Origin: Charina bottae
Taxonomy: Eukaryota > Chordata > Lepidosauria > Squamata > Charinaidae
Length of the DNA: 64,000 bases
Direction: 5' to 3'
Assembly (NCBI GenBank): GCA_023362775.1
Contig: JALMGJ010000020.1
Location: 1,798,001-1,862,000 of the forward strand
Below are positions 1 through 11,679 of the stretch, one piece after another. The position numbers and the translations under genes were made by a program. Under the pieces are notes generated by a model that had not been told where the DNA came from, did no database searches, and saw only the letters and a list, made by a program, of their open reading frames with translations. The first letter of the stretch is position 1, and every line of letters begins with the position of its first letter.

Positions 1-113
1 AGCCCTGCCAGGATTCCACGCAGGTCCTAGTGCCTGCCTTGTGCCCTGCTGTAAGAGTGTGTCGTGAAATGATGCATGTCTAAAAAGTGTGTCACCAACA
101 TGAAAAGTTTGGA

Positions 114-370
114 AAGCTCTGGTCTAGTGGTTAAGGCAACGGGCTAGAAACCAGGAGACTGAGAGTTCTAGTCCCACCTTAGGCATGAAAGCCGGCTGGG
201 TGACCTTGGGCCAGTCCCTCCCTCTCAGCCCAACTCACCTCACAGGGTTGTTGTTGTGGGGAAAATAGGAGGGAGGAATATTAGGTATGTTCGCCGCCTT
301 GAGTTATTTATAAAAGTAATAAAGGCAGGAAAATAAATAAACAAACAAACAAACAAACAAACAAATAATA
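114..370 (+). repeat. tRNA-derived CORE SINE (MIR-like core)
   Basis: The head carries an A-box-like TGGTCTAGTGG and a B-box-like GTTCTAGTC about 45 bp apart, as in a tRNA-type RNA polymerase III promoter. The middle (about 200-260) reads like the MIR/CORE-SINE core: a GTGACCTTGGGCCAGTC stretch followed by CTCACAGGGTTGTTG. The tail resembles an L2/CR1-group LINE end and finishes in an (AAAC)n tract near 335-366. A minus-strand copy of the same family lies at about 41537-41810. The exact family name is not established here. Confidence 0.8.
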
Positions 371-1954
371 AAAATAGCAAGCAGATACCACAATTAAGAA
401 AACTACCTCAGAAAGCTTGTCAACTCCCCATGTCAACCGAGTTCTTATTAGTTCCTGGGAATTTCATAAGCTTCTTATTATGGAAAAATAAACTAATAGT
501 CACAGACAACATTAGCAGATGAACCAAGGACTTAGAAAATTCCCCATGCCAGGTATATAGAGGACTGCCTAGTCAACAGTACAGTGAAAGGAAACCATAA
601 CATTTCAAGAAACAAAAAAACTGAAATTTTGAGATTTTGCCAGTACACGGGAAATAAGGATATCAAATAAGGATATCTAAAGAAGATATCCAAATTTGCC
701 AAATAATAGGCAAATTCAATTGTATTACAATCAAAGATCAGCATAAAATAATAGGCAAGATTAGGATTGTGGGAGGAATATAAATGTATCAAATGGAGTC
801 TCCCACCCAGTTGTTTTAGCCAAACAAAAGGGGGAAACACAACGTTTCTTATTCATAGAAGAACTGAACTGAAGCATGAATCTCCTCACCCAATGATCCT
901 GGCAAAATAAATGAGGTTGATGTTTTAGAACAGGTTTCAGTCTATAAAGGCAGAATTTACACCTTATGCAGGGTTTCAAATGGGTGAGGGTGACAATCTA
1001 TGACAAGATCAGACTCTTCCTGAGGATTTTTGCAAGGAGGAATGAAAGAAGGGAAGGAGAGAAATCTTGACAGTCCAAATTTAAACCTGAAAAAATAGCA
1101 AGGATTTATTTTTCATAGTGCTTTTTATATGACAGAATTCTGTCACCTGAACATGTGATTGCTTGTATTCTAAAGTGGAAGAGTATAGATTAAAGATTTT
1201 TTGTACTATATATTTCTCTGGAAATATTTAGAATTATACTGTTTAAGAAAACCAAATCACTTCTAATAATTTTATTTCCAGAAATACCAGTTAATCCCAT
1301 ACCACCACCAAGAACCAACAACAACTGTTTCCCTAGAGATTATTAACTGTCTGTCAAAATAGCCCAAGGCATGCAGTATTTTCCCGAATCTTCAGAACCA
1401 TCTCAAGATTGGGTAGTTTTTCTTTATTTTTAAGGCAAACTTATATATTATTACATTCCCCATGCATCCAAGCATTTCTTAAAAGGAAAATATCAGATAG
1501 AGGCAGAAGAGGAAGTGCAGCTCTGTCAGACAACTTTCAAAGAAGAAATGACTAATACCGTTATCAAAGCTCAGAATTTCTTCCAATCACAAACATGTTA
1601 GGTAAGAATAAAAGGAGATATAAATAAAAGTGGCATCACCAGTGACGTTTATTATAGACTACCTGGGCAGGTAGAAGATATAGATGACCAGTCTTTCATA
1701 GAGGCATCCAATAGTGATAATGGGAAATTTCAATTATCTTGACAACTACTAGGAATCTGTCAAGAGTCAGAGGTCTAACAAACTTTTGTTCTTTCTTGCC
1801 GACAGCTTCATTGTGGATATATGCAGAGGTCTCTAAAATGCTGAAGATAAAAGGAACATGTATGTGAAATGGGAAGAGGGGACCATAACCAAAAAAGAAT
1901 ATTTGGTGGGCTCCCAAAATTGCTGGAACTGAGTCAGAAAAGCTAAAGCTCAGA
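371..1954. other. AT-rich sequence, no gene recognised
   Basis: No repeat family, RNA gene or convincing coding exon was recognised. The short open frames here lack any known motif. Confidence 0.5.
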
Positions 1955-2234
1955 ATGAGTTGATTGCAGAACTTATCTCAGTAATCTTTGAGAATTCCCT
2001 GGAGGGCCAGTTGAGGTCCCAGAAGATTGCAGGAGAGCAAATGCCATCCCCATCTTCAAAACACAGAGGAATTAGGATCCAGGAAAATACAGGCTCACCC
2101 AGCTCTACCTCGGGCAAGGTCTTCAAAACTATTTTCAAGCAGCATGTTTGTGAGCACTTAGTTAGACATGCTGAAATTAACAAGAGCCAACATGTTTTTG
2201 TTGCAAAGAAATTGTGCCAGACTAATCTTACCTC
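1955..2234 (+). pseudogene. CR1-type LINE reverse transcriptase fragment, 5' part
   Basis: The plus-strand reading gives a degenerate CR1 RT pattern: ISVIFENSLEG, then a STSGKVF block in the place of the usual SLTSVPGKV, then INKSQHVF in the place of SSQHGF, then QTNL where CR1 has CLTNL. The reading continues after the BovB insertion: bases 11368-11420 read NLISFFVTSLIG-like, completing the CLTNLISFF motif. This fragment is therefore the host into which BovB copy 1 inserted. It is old, with indels and a missing block between the first two motifs. Confidence 0.6.
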
Positions 2235-2388
2235 TTCATGGATCACTGCCTTGTCATGGCGAAGGGGCTTGTGTAACTCAATGAAGTCAGGTCAAGAAGA
2301 ACAGGTCATGACAGAGTTCTGACAAAACGTGGTCCAAAACTGGAGGAGGGAATGGCAAACCACTCCAGTATCCTTGCCAAGAAAACCC

Positions 2389-4995
2389 ATGGACAGTATC
2401 AAAAGGCTAAAAGATATGACGACGGAAGATGAGCCCCTCAGGTTGGAAGGTGTCCAAAATGCTACTGGGGAAGAGCGGAGGGCAATTCCGAGTAGCTCCA
2501 GAAAGAGTGAAACGGCTGGGCCAAAGCCGAAAGGACGCTCAGTTGTGGATGTGTCTGGAAGTGGAAGGAAAGTCCAATGCTGTAAAGAACAATATTGCAT
2601 AGGAACCTGGAATGTAAGATCTATGAATCAAGGTAAGCTGGATGTGGTCAAACATGAGATGACAAGATTGAACATCGACATCTTGGGAATCAGCGAACTA
2701 AAATGGACAGGAATGGGCGAATTTAATTCAGGAGACCATTATATATACTACTGTGGGCAAGAATCCCTTAGAAGAAATGGAGTAGCTCTCATAGTCAATA
2801 AAAGAGTGGGAAAGGCAGTACTGGGGTACAACCTCAAAAACGACAGAATGCTTTCAGTTCGAATCCAAGGCAAACCATTCAACATCACAGTGATCCAAGT
2901 CTATGCCCCAACCACTGATGCCAAAGAAGCTGAAGTTGACCGGTTCTATGAAGACCTACAACACCTTCTAGAACTAACACCAAAAAAAGATGTCCTTTTC
3001 ATCATAGGGGACTGGAATGCTAAGGTAGGAAGTCAAAAAATAACCGGAATAACAGGCAAGTTCGGCCTCGGAGTACAAAATGAAGCAGGGCAAAGGCTAA
3101 TAGAGTTTTGTCAAGAGAACACGCTGGTCATAGCAAACACTCTTTTCCAACAACACAAGAGACGACTCTACACATGGACATCACCAGATGGTCAATACCG
3201 AAATCAGATTGATTATATACTTTGCAGCCAAAGATGGAGAAGCTCTATACAATCAGCAAAAACAAGACCTGGAGCTGACTGTGGCTCAGATCATGAGCTT
3301 CTTATCGCAAAATTTAGGCTTAAATTGAAGAACGTAGAGAAAACCACTAGACCAATCAGGTATGACCTAAATCATATCCCTTATGAATATACAGTGGAGG
3401 TGAGGAATAGATTTAAAGGATTAGATCTGGTAGACAGAGTGCCTGAAGAACTATGGATGGAGGTTCGTAACATTGTACAGGAGGCAGCAACTGAAACCAT
3501 CCCAAAGAAAAAGAAATGCAAGAAAGCAAAGTGGCTGACTGATGAGGCTTTACAAATAGCTGAGGAAAGAAGGGAAGCAAAAGGCAAGGGAGAAAGGGAA
3601 AGATATAAACAACTGAATGCAGAATTCCAGAGAATAGCAAGGAGAGATAAGAAGGCCTTCTTAAATGAACAATGCAAAGAAATCGAGGAAAACAATAGAA
3701 TGGGGAAGACTAGAGATCTCTTCAAGAAAATTGGAGATATCAAGGGAACGTTTTGTGCAAAGATGGGCATGATAAAGGACAAAAAAGGCAGGGACCTAAC
3801 AGAAGCAGAAGAGATTAAGAAGAGGTGGCAAGAATACACAGAAGAACTATACAAGAAAGACCTTAATATCCCTGATAAATACAATGGTGTGGTCACTGAC
3901 CTTGAGCTGGACATCCTAGAGAGTGAAGTCAAGTGGGCCTTAGGAAGCATTACTAACAACAAAGCTAGCGGAGAAGACAGTATCCCAGCTGAGTTATTTA
4001 AAATCCTAAAAGATGATGCTGTTAAAGTGCTGCACTCAATATGCCAACAAATTTGGAAAACTCAACAGTGGCCACAGGATTGGAAAAGGTCAGTTTACGT
4101 TCCAATTCCAAAGAAAGGCAATGCCAAAGAACGTTCAAACTACCGTACAATTGCATTGATTTCACATGCTAGCAAGGTTATGCTCAAAATCCTACAAGCT
4201 AGGCTTCAGCAGTATGTGAACCGAGAACTACCAGAAGTGCAAGCTGGGTTTCGAAGAGGCAGAGGAACTAGAGATCAGATTGCCAACATTCGCTGGATCA
4301 TGGAAAAAGCAAGAGAGTTCCAGAAAAACATCTACTTCTGCTTCATTGACTTCGCTAAAGCCTTTGATTGTGTGGATCACAACAAACTGTGGCAAAGTCT
4401 TAAAGAGATGGGAGTACCAGACCACCTTACCTGTCTCCTGGGAAACCTGTATGTGGGTCAAGAAGCAACAGTTAGAACCGGACATGGAACAACCGACTGG
4501 TTCAAAATTGGGAAAGGAGTACGACAAGGCTGTATATTATCACCCTGCTTATTTAACTTATATGCAGAGTACATCATGAGAAATGCCGGGCTGGATGAAT
4601 CACAAGCTGGAGTTAAGATTGCCGGGAGAAATATCAACAACCTCAGATATGCAGACGATACCACCCTAATGGCAGAAAGTGAAGAGGAACTAAGGAGCCT
4701 CTTGATGAGGGTGAAAGAGGAGAGTGCAAAAGCTGGCTTGAAACTCAACATTAAAAAACCCAGATCATGGCATCTGGTCCCATCACTTCCTGGCAAATAG
4801 AAGGGGAAGAAATGGAAGCAGTGACAGATTTTATTTTCTTGGGCTCCAAGATCACCGCAGACAGTGACTGCAGCCATGAAATTAAAAGACGCTTGCTCCT
4901 GGGGAGGAAAGGTATGGCAAACCTAGGCAGCATATTAAAAAGCAGAGACATCGCCTTGCCAACAAAGGTCCGTAGAGTTAAAGCTATGGTTTTTC
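2389..4995 (+). pseudogene. BovB endonuclease-reverse transcriptase ORF, N-terminal and RT part
   Basis: The first ATG of the element-specific reading is at 2389 (MDSIKRLKDM). The endonuclease runs over about residues 65-310: TWNVRSMNQGK, ISELKWTG, GDWNAKV, QIDYIL and SDHELL. The RT follows with PIPKKGN, QAGFRRGRGTRDQ, DFAKAFDCVDH, GVRQGCILSP and the catalytic YADD. The endonuclease would nick target DNA and the RT would copy the RNA from that nick. A one-base loss in an A-run near 4757 (six A's against seven in copy 2) shifts the frame. The shifted reading continues (MASGPITSWQIEG...) until the L1 insertion at 4995. The protein is therefore not made intact. Confidence 0.93.
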
Positions 4996-5055
4996 TTTTT
5001 CTTTTCTTTTTTTATTAAAAATAAATTTTATTATATACAATACATAATACAGCAC

Positions 5056-5104
5056 ACAATACAATACAATACAATACAATACAATACAATACAATACAAT
5101 ACAA
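5056..5104. repeat. (ACAAT)n microsatellite in the L1 3' UTR
   Basis: About ten tandem ACAAT units lie close to the 3' end of the minus-strand L1. It probably belongs to the 3' UTR or tail of that element. Confidence 0.9.
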
Positions 5105-5533
5105 AGACGCACAATACATAAAAATATAACCTAACATTAAACTAATATCCTAAACTATAACCTTTTATATACTATATAGCCTTTGCCTAATCTAAACTTA
5201 TCTAACCAAAAAAAAGAAAAGAAAAAAAAAACATTAACTTAATTTATTTAAAACCTTCTCTAACTAAATCGCCCAACCTAACCAACTTCCTACTTACTCA
5301 ATCTTTCTCTTTCTTTTCTTCCTCTTCCCTCTCTTCCCTTCTTTTACTTCCACTTCCTTACTCTTTCTGTTCTACTTTACTTTACCTTCACACTTCATTC
5401 CCCCCCAAAAAAACAAACAAAAAAAAAAAAGAAAAAGAAAAAGAAAGACTTCTTACTTTCCGTCCAATTTTCCATTATATATTTATATACTAATTTGTTC
5501 CTGATAGATACTTTACATATTATGTTTTAAATA

Positions 5534-8500
5534 TTAAATTTCTAATTGTATATTTTGCGTTTTTTGAATATATTTAAAAAAAGGACTCCAAACTATCTTA
5601 AATTCATCCATATTTCTGTCGTTAATTTGATCGGTTAATTTTGCCATTTGCATCAAGTCCATTATTTTTAAAGTCCATTCTTCGGTCGTGGGTATATATT
5701 CTTCTTTCCAATATTTAGCAAATATGATTCTAGCTGCGGTTATGATGTAAAATAACAGTTTTCCATATTTTTTATGTAGTTCTGGTTTTATAAATCCCAA
5801 TAGGTATAGATCCGGTTCTTTGATGAAGTTTTCTTGTATAATTTCACAAATAATTTTGTGAATTCTGTCCCAATAAGTCTTTGTTTTCCGGCATGTCCAC
5901 CATAAATGAAAAAAGGTACCAGTCTCTTTTTTGCATTTCCAACAATGATTTGGTATTACCGGGTTTGCCTTAGACAATATATATGGAGTTAGATACCATC
6001 TATACATCATTTTAAAGAAATTTTCTTTCATATTATAATTTAAAGTGAAGTTCAAATCTTTTGACCAATTTTTCTCCCAAGTTTCATTTTGAATGTTATG
6101 ACCCAAATTTTGTTCCCATTTAATTAAGGGATATTTTTTAGATAACTTAGAAAACTTATTTTGTATTAGAATTTTATAAATTTTTGCAATTAGATGTTCC
6201 TCCTCTCTCCATAATATATTGTCCCAGTTAACATAGCATTTCTTAAAATTAAAATTTTTGGAGTCTATTTTGAATTGTGATTTTATTTGTAAATATGTAA
6301 ACCAATTGCAGGCATTACCCTCATTTTCTAGGTCTTCCCTAGTTTTCAATTTATAGTTTGAACCTTCAAATGTCAACAGATCTTTATAATTTAGCCATTT
6401 ATTTCTGGTTGTAATTCCTTGTATTGCAAAGGCTTCATGTGGTGATATACACAATGGTATATTAGGTAACAATTGTTTTTTATATTTTTCCCAAATTTTT
6501 AAGATCAATTTCCTAATTGGATGGTGTGTAAAAGCCCGATTTGCTTTTAATTTGTCGTACCATAGGTATCCATGCCAGCCGAATCTAAGGTCATACCCTT
6601 CCAAATTCAATAATCTTTTGTTGTCCAATTTTATCCAATCTCTCAACCAAATCATTGTACTAGCTTCATAATATAATTTTAGGTCTGGTAAGCCAAATCC
6701 TCCATTCTCTTTTACATCTTGTAGATATTTATATTTAATTCTAGGTTTTTTCCCTTGCCATATAAATTTAGCAAGGTCTTTTTGCCAATCATGAAATGTT
6801 TTTTCAGTAATTATTATTGGAATTGTTTGAAATAGAAAGAGAATTCTTGGTAATATGTTCATTTTGATTGTGGAAATCCTGCCCAAAAGAGATATTTGGA
6901 GTTTTGTCCATTTGTGAAGATCTTGTCTTATTTCATTCCATACTTTCATGTAATTATTTTTAAATAGATCAGAATTTTTTGATGTGATTTCGACTCCAAG
7001 ATATCTTATTTTTTTTCCATTTTTGAATCCCGTGGCCAATTCCATCAGCTGAATGTTATTTGCGGAGACATTTAAATTTAACATTTTTGTTTTTTGATTA
7101 TTTATTTTAAATCCAGCGAGTTCACCAAATTCATGTATCTTTTTGATTAAATGAGTTAATGAGTGATCTGGATTTTGTAAAGTAATTACAATATCATCCG
7201 CAAATGCTCTCAGCTTATAATTTTCTTGTTTTATTTTAACTCCTTCAATTTGTTCATCTTTTCTAATATTTTCTAGCAGGATTTCCAAAACCATAATAAA
7301 TAAAAGTGGAGATATTGGGCATCCTTGTCTGGTGCCCTTACCTATAGTACAGTTTTGCGTTGTCTCATTATTTACCACCACTCTAGCTTTCTGATTTTTA
7401 TAAATAGCTCGGATAGCATTAATGAATTTATTTCCATAATCTAAATTTTCAAGTGTTTTAATCAAAATTGTCCAATTTAAATTATCAAAAGCTTTTTCCG
7501 CGTCTAAAAATAATAAGAGTAATTGGTTTGTCATTGTGGTTTTTTGCGTATTCAATTATGTTTAAAATAGATCTTATATTATCTTTTATATATCTTTTTG
7601 GTAAGAAACCACTTTGGTCTAAATTTATTGTCTCTTGTAGAACTCTTTTTAATCTATTAGCTAGAATGGTGGTAAATATTTTATAGTCTGTATTTAGAAG
7701 AGAGATCGGTCTATAATTTTTGCAGATAGTAGTATCTTGATTTTCTTTAGGAATTAAAATAATATTTGCTTGTGTCCAAGAATCAGGAATTGTATTTCCT
7801 GTCATTATTGAATTCAGAAGAGTATTAAATGGGGTTATTAGAAATTCTTGAAAGTGTTTATAATAAGATGCTGTAAAGCCATCTGGTCCTGGTGATTTTC
7901 CTAATTTTTGTTTTTTTATGGCTTCTATTATTTCCTGATTGGTAATTGGTTCATTCAACATCTCTCTTTGTGTTTGTGAAATCTTCTTCATATTACTTTT
8001 TTGTAAATATGTTTCACATTTTTCTTGTGATATTTGTTGTTTTTGATATAATTTATTATAAAAATCATAAAATGCCTTTCTAATGCCTTGATTATCCGTA
8101 ATTTCTTCTCCTTTTACATTTATTTTATTTATAATTTTTTTATTTGCCTCTTTTCTTAATTTAAAGGCTAACCATTTCCCTGCTTTGTTAGCATGTTGGA
8201 AATGTCTCTGTTTTACATATCTTACATTTTTTTCTATTTCATCTGTAGTTTGAAGATCTAATTGTTTTTGTAGAATGATTATTTGATTTTTAATATTTTT
8301 ATCATTGGGGTTATTTTGAAGTTCTAGTTCTTTTAATTTGTTCACATATTTGTTGAAGTTTTACTTGTTTAACTCTCCTAAGATGGTTTCCCAGAGAGAT
8401 AAAATGGCCCCTGATAAATGCTTTACTTGCATCCCATATATTACTAATGTTTACTTCTTCACTTACATTTAACTCAAAAAATTCTTTTAGTTTTTTCTTA

Positions 8501-9290
8501 CTATCCTCCAAATGTTGTTTGTTTCTTAATAAGGTTTCGTTAAGTCTCCATCTATATGTTTTGGGTGTTATTTTTAGATCTAATTGAACAGCGTTGTGAT
8601 CTGAAAAAGTTTTGGCTAATATTTTCATATCTTTAATTTTATTTGTTAGATTTTTGGAAAGCCAGATCATATCGATTCTAGAGAATGATTTATGTCTTTC
8701 TGAATAAAAAGTATATTCTTTAGCATTCCCCATTTTATATCTCCATGCGTCCTCCAAATTTAAATTATTAATAAGGTCAAAAAATTCCTCTGGTAGTTTT
8801 CCTTGATTGTGTTTAATTGGTTTTTCAGATTTTCTATCAATTATAGGTGATACTACCCCATTATAATCCCCCATCATAAGCCAATTATTATTAGATATAT
8901 CTGCTATGGAATTTAATAACGTTTTAAAAAAAGATTTTTGTTTATCATTTGGGACATAAACTCCAATTAGAATTACTTTTAAGTTTTGAATCTCAATTTC
9001 TATAACTATAAATCTTCCTCTAGAATCTGATATTAATAATTTGGGTTTTAGATAAGGTTTTATATAACATACCACACCATTTTTTTTTCTTTTTCATTTA
9101 CAGATGTAAATTATAAGCCTAATTTTTTGTTTTCCAATAAATTAACATCTTTTGCTCTAATATGTGTTTCTTGTAAACATATAATATCAAGGTTTAGTTT
9201 ATTGACCATATGAAAAAAAAAATTCTTTTGGCTGGAACATTCAATCCATTGACATTCCAAGTTAGACATTTTAATTTACACATTCTTAGA
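5534..9290 (-). pseudogene. L1 ORF2 (endonuclease, reverse transcriptase, Cys-rich C-terminus)
   Basis: In the direction of transcription an endonuclease start motif WNVNGLN appears near 9245, then DIICLQETHI, MMGDYNGVV, SRIDMIW and SDHNAV. The RT has LGKSPGPDGF, PISLLNTDYKIF, FLDAEKAFDNLNW, GTRQGCPISPLLF and the catalytic AFADD near 7190. The C-terminus holds a CWKCKK...WWTC cysteine motif near 5900-5950. The reading is broken by a frameshift in a poly-A run near 9220, a stop plus an A-run frameshift near 9080-9110, a frameshift near 8345 and another near 7510. The last 673 codons (7555-5534) are open. ORF2 begins almost directly after ORF1, as is usual for L1. Confidence 0.93.
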
Positions 9291-10152
9291 GTGGTTGTTC
9301 AAATCTTTGGAGCCCGAGGCTTGAGAATCTATTCTATAATTTTCTTTTGGGCCTTCTTTTTTGCCATTCCCACTTTTCATCTGGTTGTTGTCCTTATCTA
9401 ATTTTTTAAGAAAGTCCTTCGCTTTTTCTATTGAATTTAATTTATATCTTTGTTCTTTATAAGTAAGCGATATTCCTTCCAATGTTTCCCATCTATACAT
9501 GATCCTGTTCTTTTTCAAAATATCAGTTAAGAAGAAATATTCTTTCCTTTTTTTTAGTATTATATTTGGTGTCTCTTTGAATATTTTAATATTTTTCCCT
9601 TCAATTTCTATTTTTTTGTCATAAGCAGCCTGGATTATCATATCTCTAAGTCTTTTTCTGCTGAATTCCATAACCATATCTCTGGGAATATTGTTTTCTC
9701 TTGCAAATTTGGAGTTTACCCTATGTGTTCCTTCTATTTCATCCTCAAATTGTTCTTGTTCCCACTCAATCAAATTTGCTAACATTTTTGTTACAGTATT
9801 TTTCATTTCTAATTCTCTTCCTTCTATCAGACCTCTTATTCTTATGCATTTTTCTTTTTGTTTGATTTCTAATAAAGTAATCTTGTCTAATTCTTCTTCA
9901 TTTTTCTTTTCCATTTTTTGTATTTTTTCTTTTACTCCCTTAATTTCTGATTGGAACTTCTGTTCCATATTATCTAATTTTTTATCTAAACTTTGTTCAA
10001 AACCTTTGATTTTTTTCTTCTAATAGAGAGGTCACATTATCAGTTATACTTTGAATTGCTTTTACCGTAAATTCTTCAAAAAGAGGTTTCAACCATTCCC
10101 CTCTATTATCTTCTGAGTCAGATTTTCTTCTTTGAAATCTCCTGGTATTCAT
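9276..10152 (-). pseudogene. L1 ORF1 (RNA-binding chaperone-like protein)
   Basis: L1 ORF1 proteins coat L1 RNA and have a coiled coil, an RRM and a C-terminal domain. An ATG at 10150-10152 starts a reading (MNTRRFQRRKSD...) that runs to the A-run near 10015. There one extra A shifts the frame into a 230-codon open stretch (9968-9276). That stretch shows a Lys/Glu-rich coiled coil (KGVKEKIQKMEKKNEEELDK), then an IRIRGL motif typical of the RRM region, then a basic C-terminus. Without the single-base insertion the ORF would be about 290 codons, normal for the family. Confidence 0.85.
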
Positions 10153-10921
10153 TTTAATATTAAGTATAGACTTATATTTATATAACTTATATCAATCTCT
10201 TATATTAATGTTAATTAATAGTATCTAAATATTACTTAAGATCTACCCAAAAAACTTATCAACCTATCAATTTCAGTTGGAGAAATATAAATATATATAT
10301 AAATACTATAGCTCAATTAATATAATCAAATAATTATAACTATAAGTGCAATGTGTAAATATAATCTAAATCATGAAAGTCTTAGTCTACAAACGCAATC
10401 AAAAGAGAGGAATGTGAGTCTTAGAGCAAAAATGGCATTCTAAATAATTAAATAAAGTTACTATGTTTCTTGCTTCAATTAAACTTCAGAGTCCGCTCCA
10501 CTTTTAAGTCTTCTTCTTATGGACGATAAAGCAAATTGAGATTTCTTCTTTTTAGTTAATCGTAAAATCCAAAATCAGCGCAGAGAAACACGGCAGCAAA
10601 GCCTAAGTAACTTAGGCGTCTAACGAGGTTCGCGTTTACCCGGCTTCTCGGCTACTTTCACTGGATTCACTGACAGCCTGTAGCCGGCGAAGAAAGCGAA
10701 AGTGGCAGCTCGTTATTTCGTTGTTTGCCTCCGCCGTCCAGAAGCCGCGGGTTTCTTTTCTGCAGGTACACTCTTCTTTTAGTATACCTGCTACGATCTA
10801 CGAAGCCCAAAGGAATTTCGCTAAATCGTTTTGCTTTTCCCGTTTAGAAGATAGATGAAGAAAATTAGACGAGCTGTCAGCGCAGACGTCCGCTCTCCAT
10901 TTCTCTGTCACCGGAAGTCTC
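10153..10921 (-). promoter_or_regulatory. L1 5' UTR with GC-richer promoter-like segment
   Basis: The region upstream of ORF1 in the minus-strand L1 is AT-rich near the ORF and distinctly GC- and CpG-richer at about 10610-10770. L1 5' UTRs hold an internal RNA polymerase II promoter, so this is the expected place for it. The outermost end (minus sense, GAGACTTCCGGTGACAG) resembles the start of the plus-strand L1 derivative at 34218 (GGACTTCCGGTGGGGAC), supporting a true 5' end. No factor site was assigned. Confidence 0.6.
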
Positions 10922-10936
10922 AAGCTATGGTTTTTC

Positions 10937-11345
10937 CAGTAGTAATGTATGGCTGTGAGAGTTGGACCATAAGGAAGGCTGAGTGCTGAAGAATTGATGC
11001 TTTCGAACTGTGGTGCTGGAGAAGACTCTTGAGAGTCCCTTGGACTGCAAGGAGGTCAAACCAGTCAATCCTAAAGGAAATCAACCCTGACTGCTCATTG
11101 GAAGGACAGATGCTGAAGCTGAAGCTCAAATACTTTGGCCACCTAATGCGAAGAGAGGACTCACTGGAAAAGACCCTGATGCTGGGAAAGACTGAAGGCA
11201 AAAGGAGAAGGGGACGGCAGAGGATGAGATGGTTAGATAGCATCACCGATGTAATGAACATGAATTTGAGTAAACTCCGAGAGACAGTGGAGGACAGGAA
11301 GGCCTGGCGTGCTATGGTCCATGAGGTCACGAAGAGTCGGACATG
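10937..11345 (+). pseudogene. BovB ORF, C-terminal part after the L1 insertion
   Basis: The reading resumes after the L1 with MYGCESWTIRKAE, then hits an in-frame TGA at 10987-10989 where copy 2 has an arginine codon. It then reads WCWRRLLRVPWTARRSNQ and continues through KLKYFGHLMRRED and the basic GKRRRGRQRMRWLD to KSRT near the 3' end. This C-terminal region after the RT is characteristic of RTE/BovB. It still contains the eight bases (AGGACAGA region near 11102-11110) that copy 2 lacks. Confidence 0.9.
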
Positions 11346-11367
11346 ACTAAACGACTGAACAACAACA

Positions 11368-11660
11368 AATCTTATCTCCTTCTTTGTTACTAGCTTAATA
11401 GGTAAGATTAAGGCACCAAGGGGGTTTTGTTGGGCAGTTTGTTTTTAATCTTGTAAGCCACCCACAGTCACTTGGGTGAGATGGGCAGCTATATAAATGG
11501 TATAAATAAATAGTCCATATTTTATCATTTTACAAAGGAGAATATCATGAGACAATCTGTGGAAGGCTTTGCTGAGTTCCAAGTACACTGTGTCTGTTTC
11601 TCTGATCTCCTTCTTTGTTACTAGCTTAATAGATCACAGAAACAGACATAGTGTGTTCAA
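11368..11660 (+). pseudogene. CR1 fragment, 3' continuation, with small rearrangement
   Basis: Bases 11368-11420 continue the CR1 RT reading of 1955-2234 across the BovB insertion. A 28-bp segment at 11374-11401 is repeated exactly at 11605-11632. The second copy lies in the loop of an imperfect 21-bp inverted repeat (11586-11606 with 11633-11653, two mismatches). A LINE-type tail (GTAAGCCACCC...GATGGGCAGCTATATAAAT) lies between them at about 11450-11510. Confidence 0.5.
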
Positions 11661-11679
11661 GGTACTGGTGACTACCCTT

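Larger units (their letters stand above)
4996..10921 (-). mobile_element. Near-full-length L1 LINE inserted in BovB copy 1
   Basis: This is a 5.9-kb L1-type non-LTR retrotransposon on the minus strand. It is bounded by a perfect 15-bp TSD, AAGCTATGGTTTTTC, at 4981-4995 and 10922-10936. The order in its own direction is 5' UTR (10921 to about 10153), ORF1 (10152-9276), ORF2 (about 9290-5534), then a 3' UTR with an (ACAAT)n tract and an A-rich end (T-rich on the plus strand, 4996-5018). The full length and perfect TSD indicate a fairly recent insertion, but both ORFs carry frameshifts. Confidence 0.95.
2235..11367 (+). mobile_element. BovB (RTE-type) LINE copy 1, split by an L1
   Basis: This is an RTE-clade non-LTR retrotransposon with one long ORF (apurinic-type endonuclease plus reverse transcriptase) and a GACTGAACAACAAC-type 3' end. 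The 5' leader begins near 2235 (TCATGGATCACTGCC...). The element's own sequence is 2235-4995 plus 10937-11367, about 3.2 kb. An imperfect 11-bp TSD flanks it: AATCTTACCTC at 2224-2234 and AATCTTATCTC at 11368-11378. A minus-strand L1 splits it. By eye it is almost identical to the copy at 37050-40130, so both inserted recently. Confidence 0.93.

Noticed and set aside
3381..3962. 193-codon minus-strand open frame, repeated at 38093-38674
   Set aside because: It is the antisense shadow of the BovB ORF and is conserved only because the two BovB copies are near identical; its composition is the reverse of the Lys/Glu-rich sense frame.
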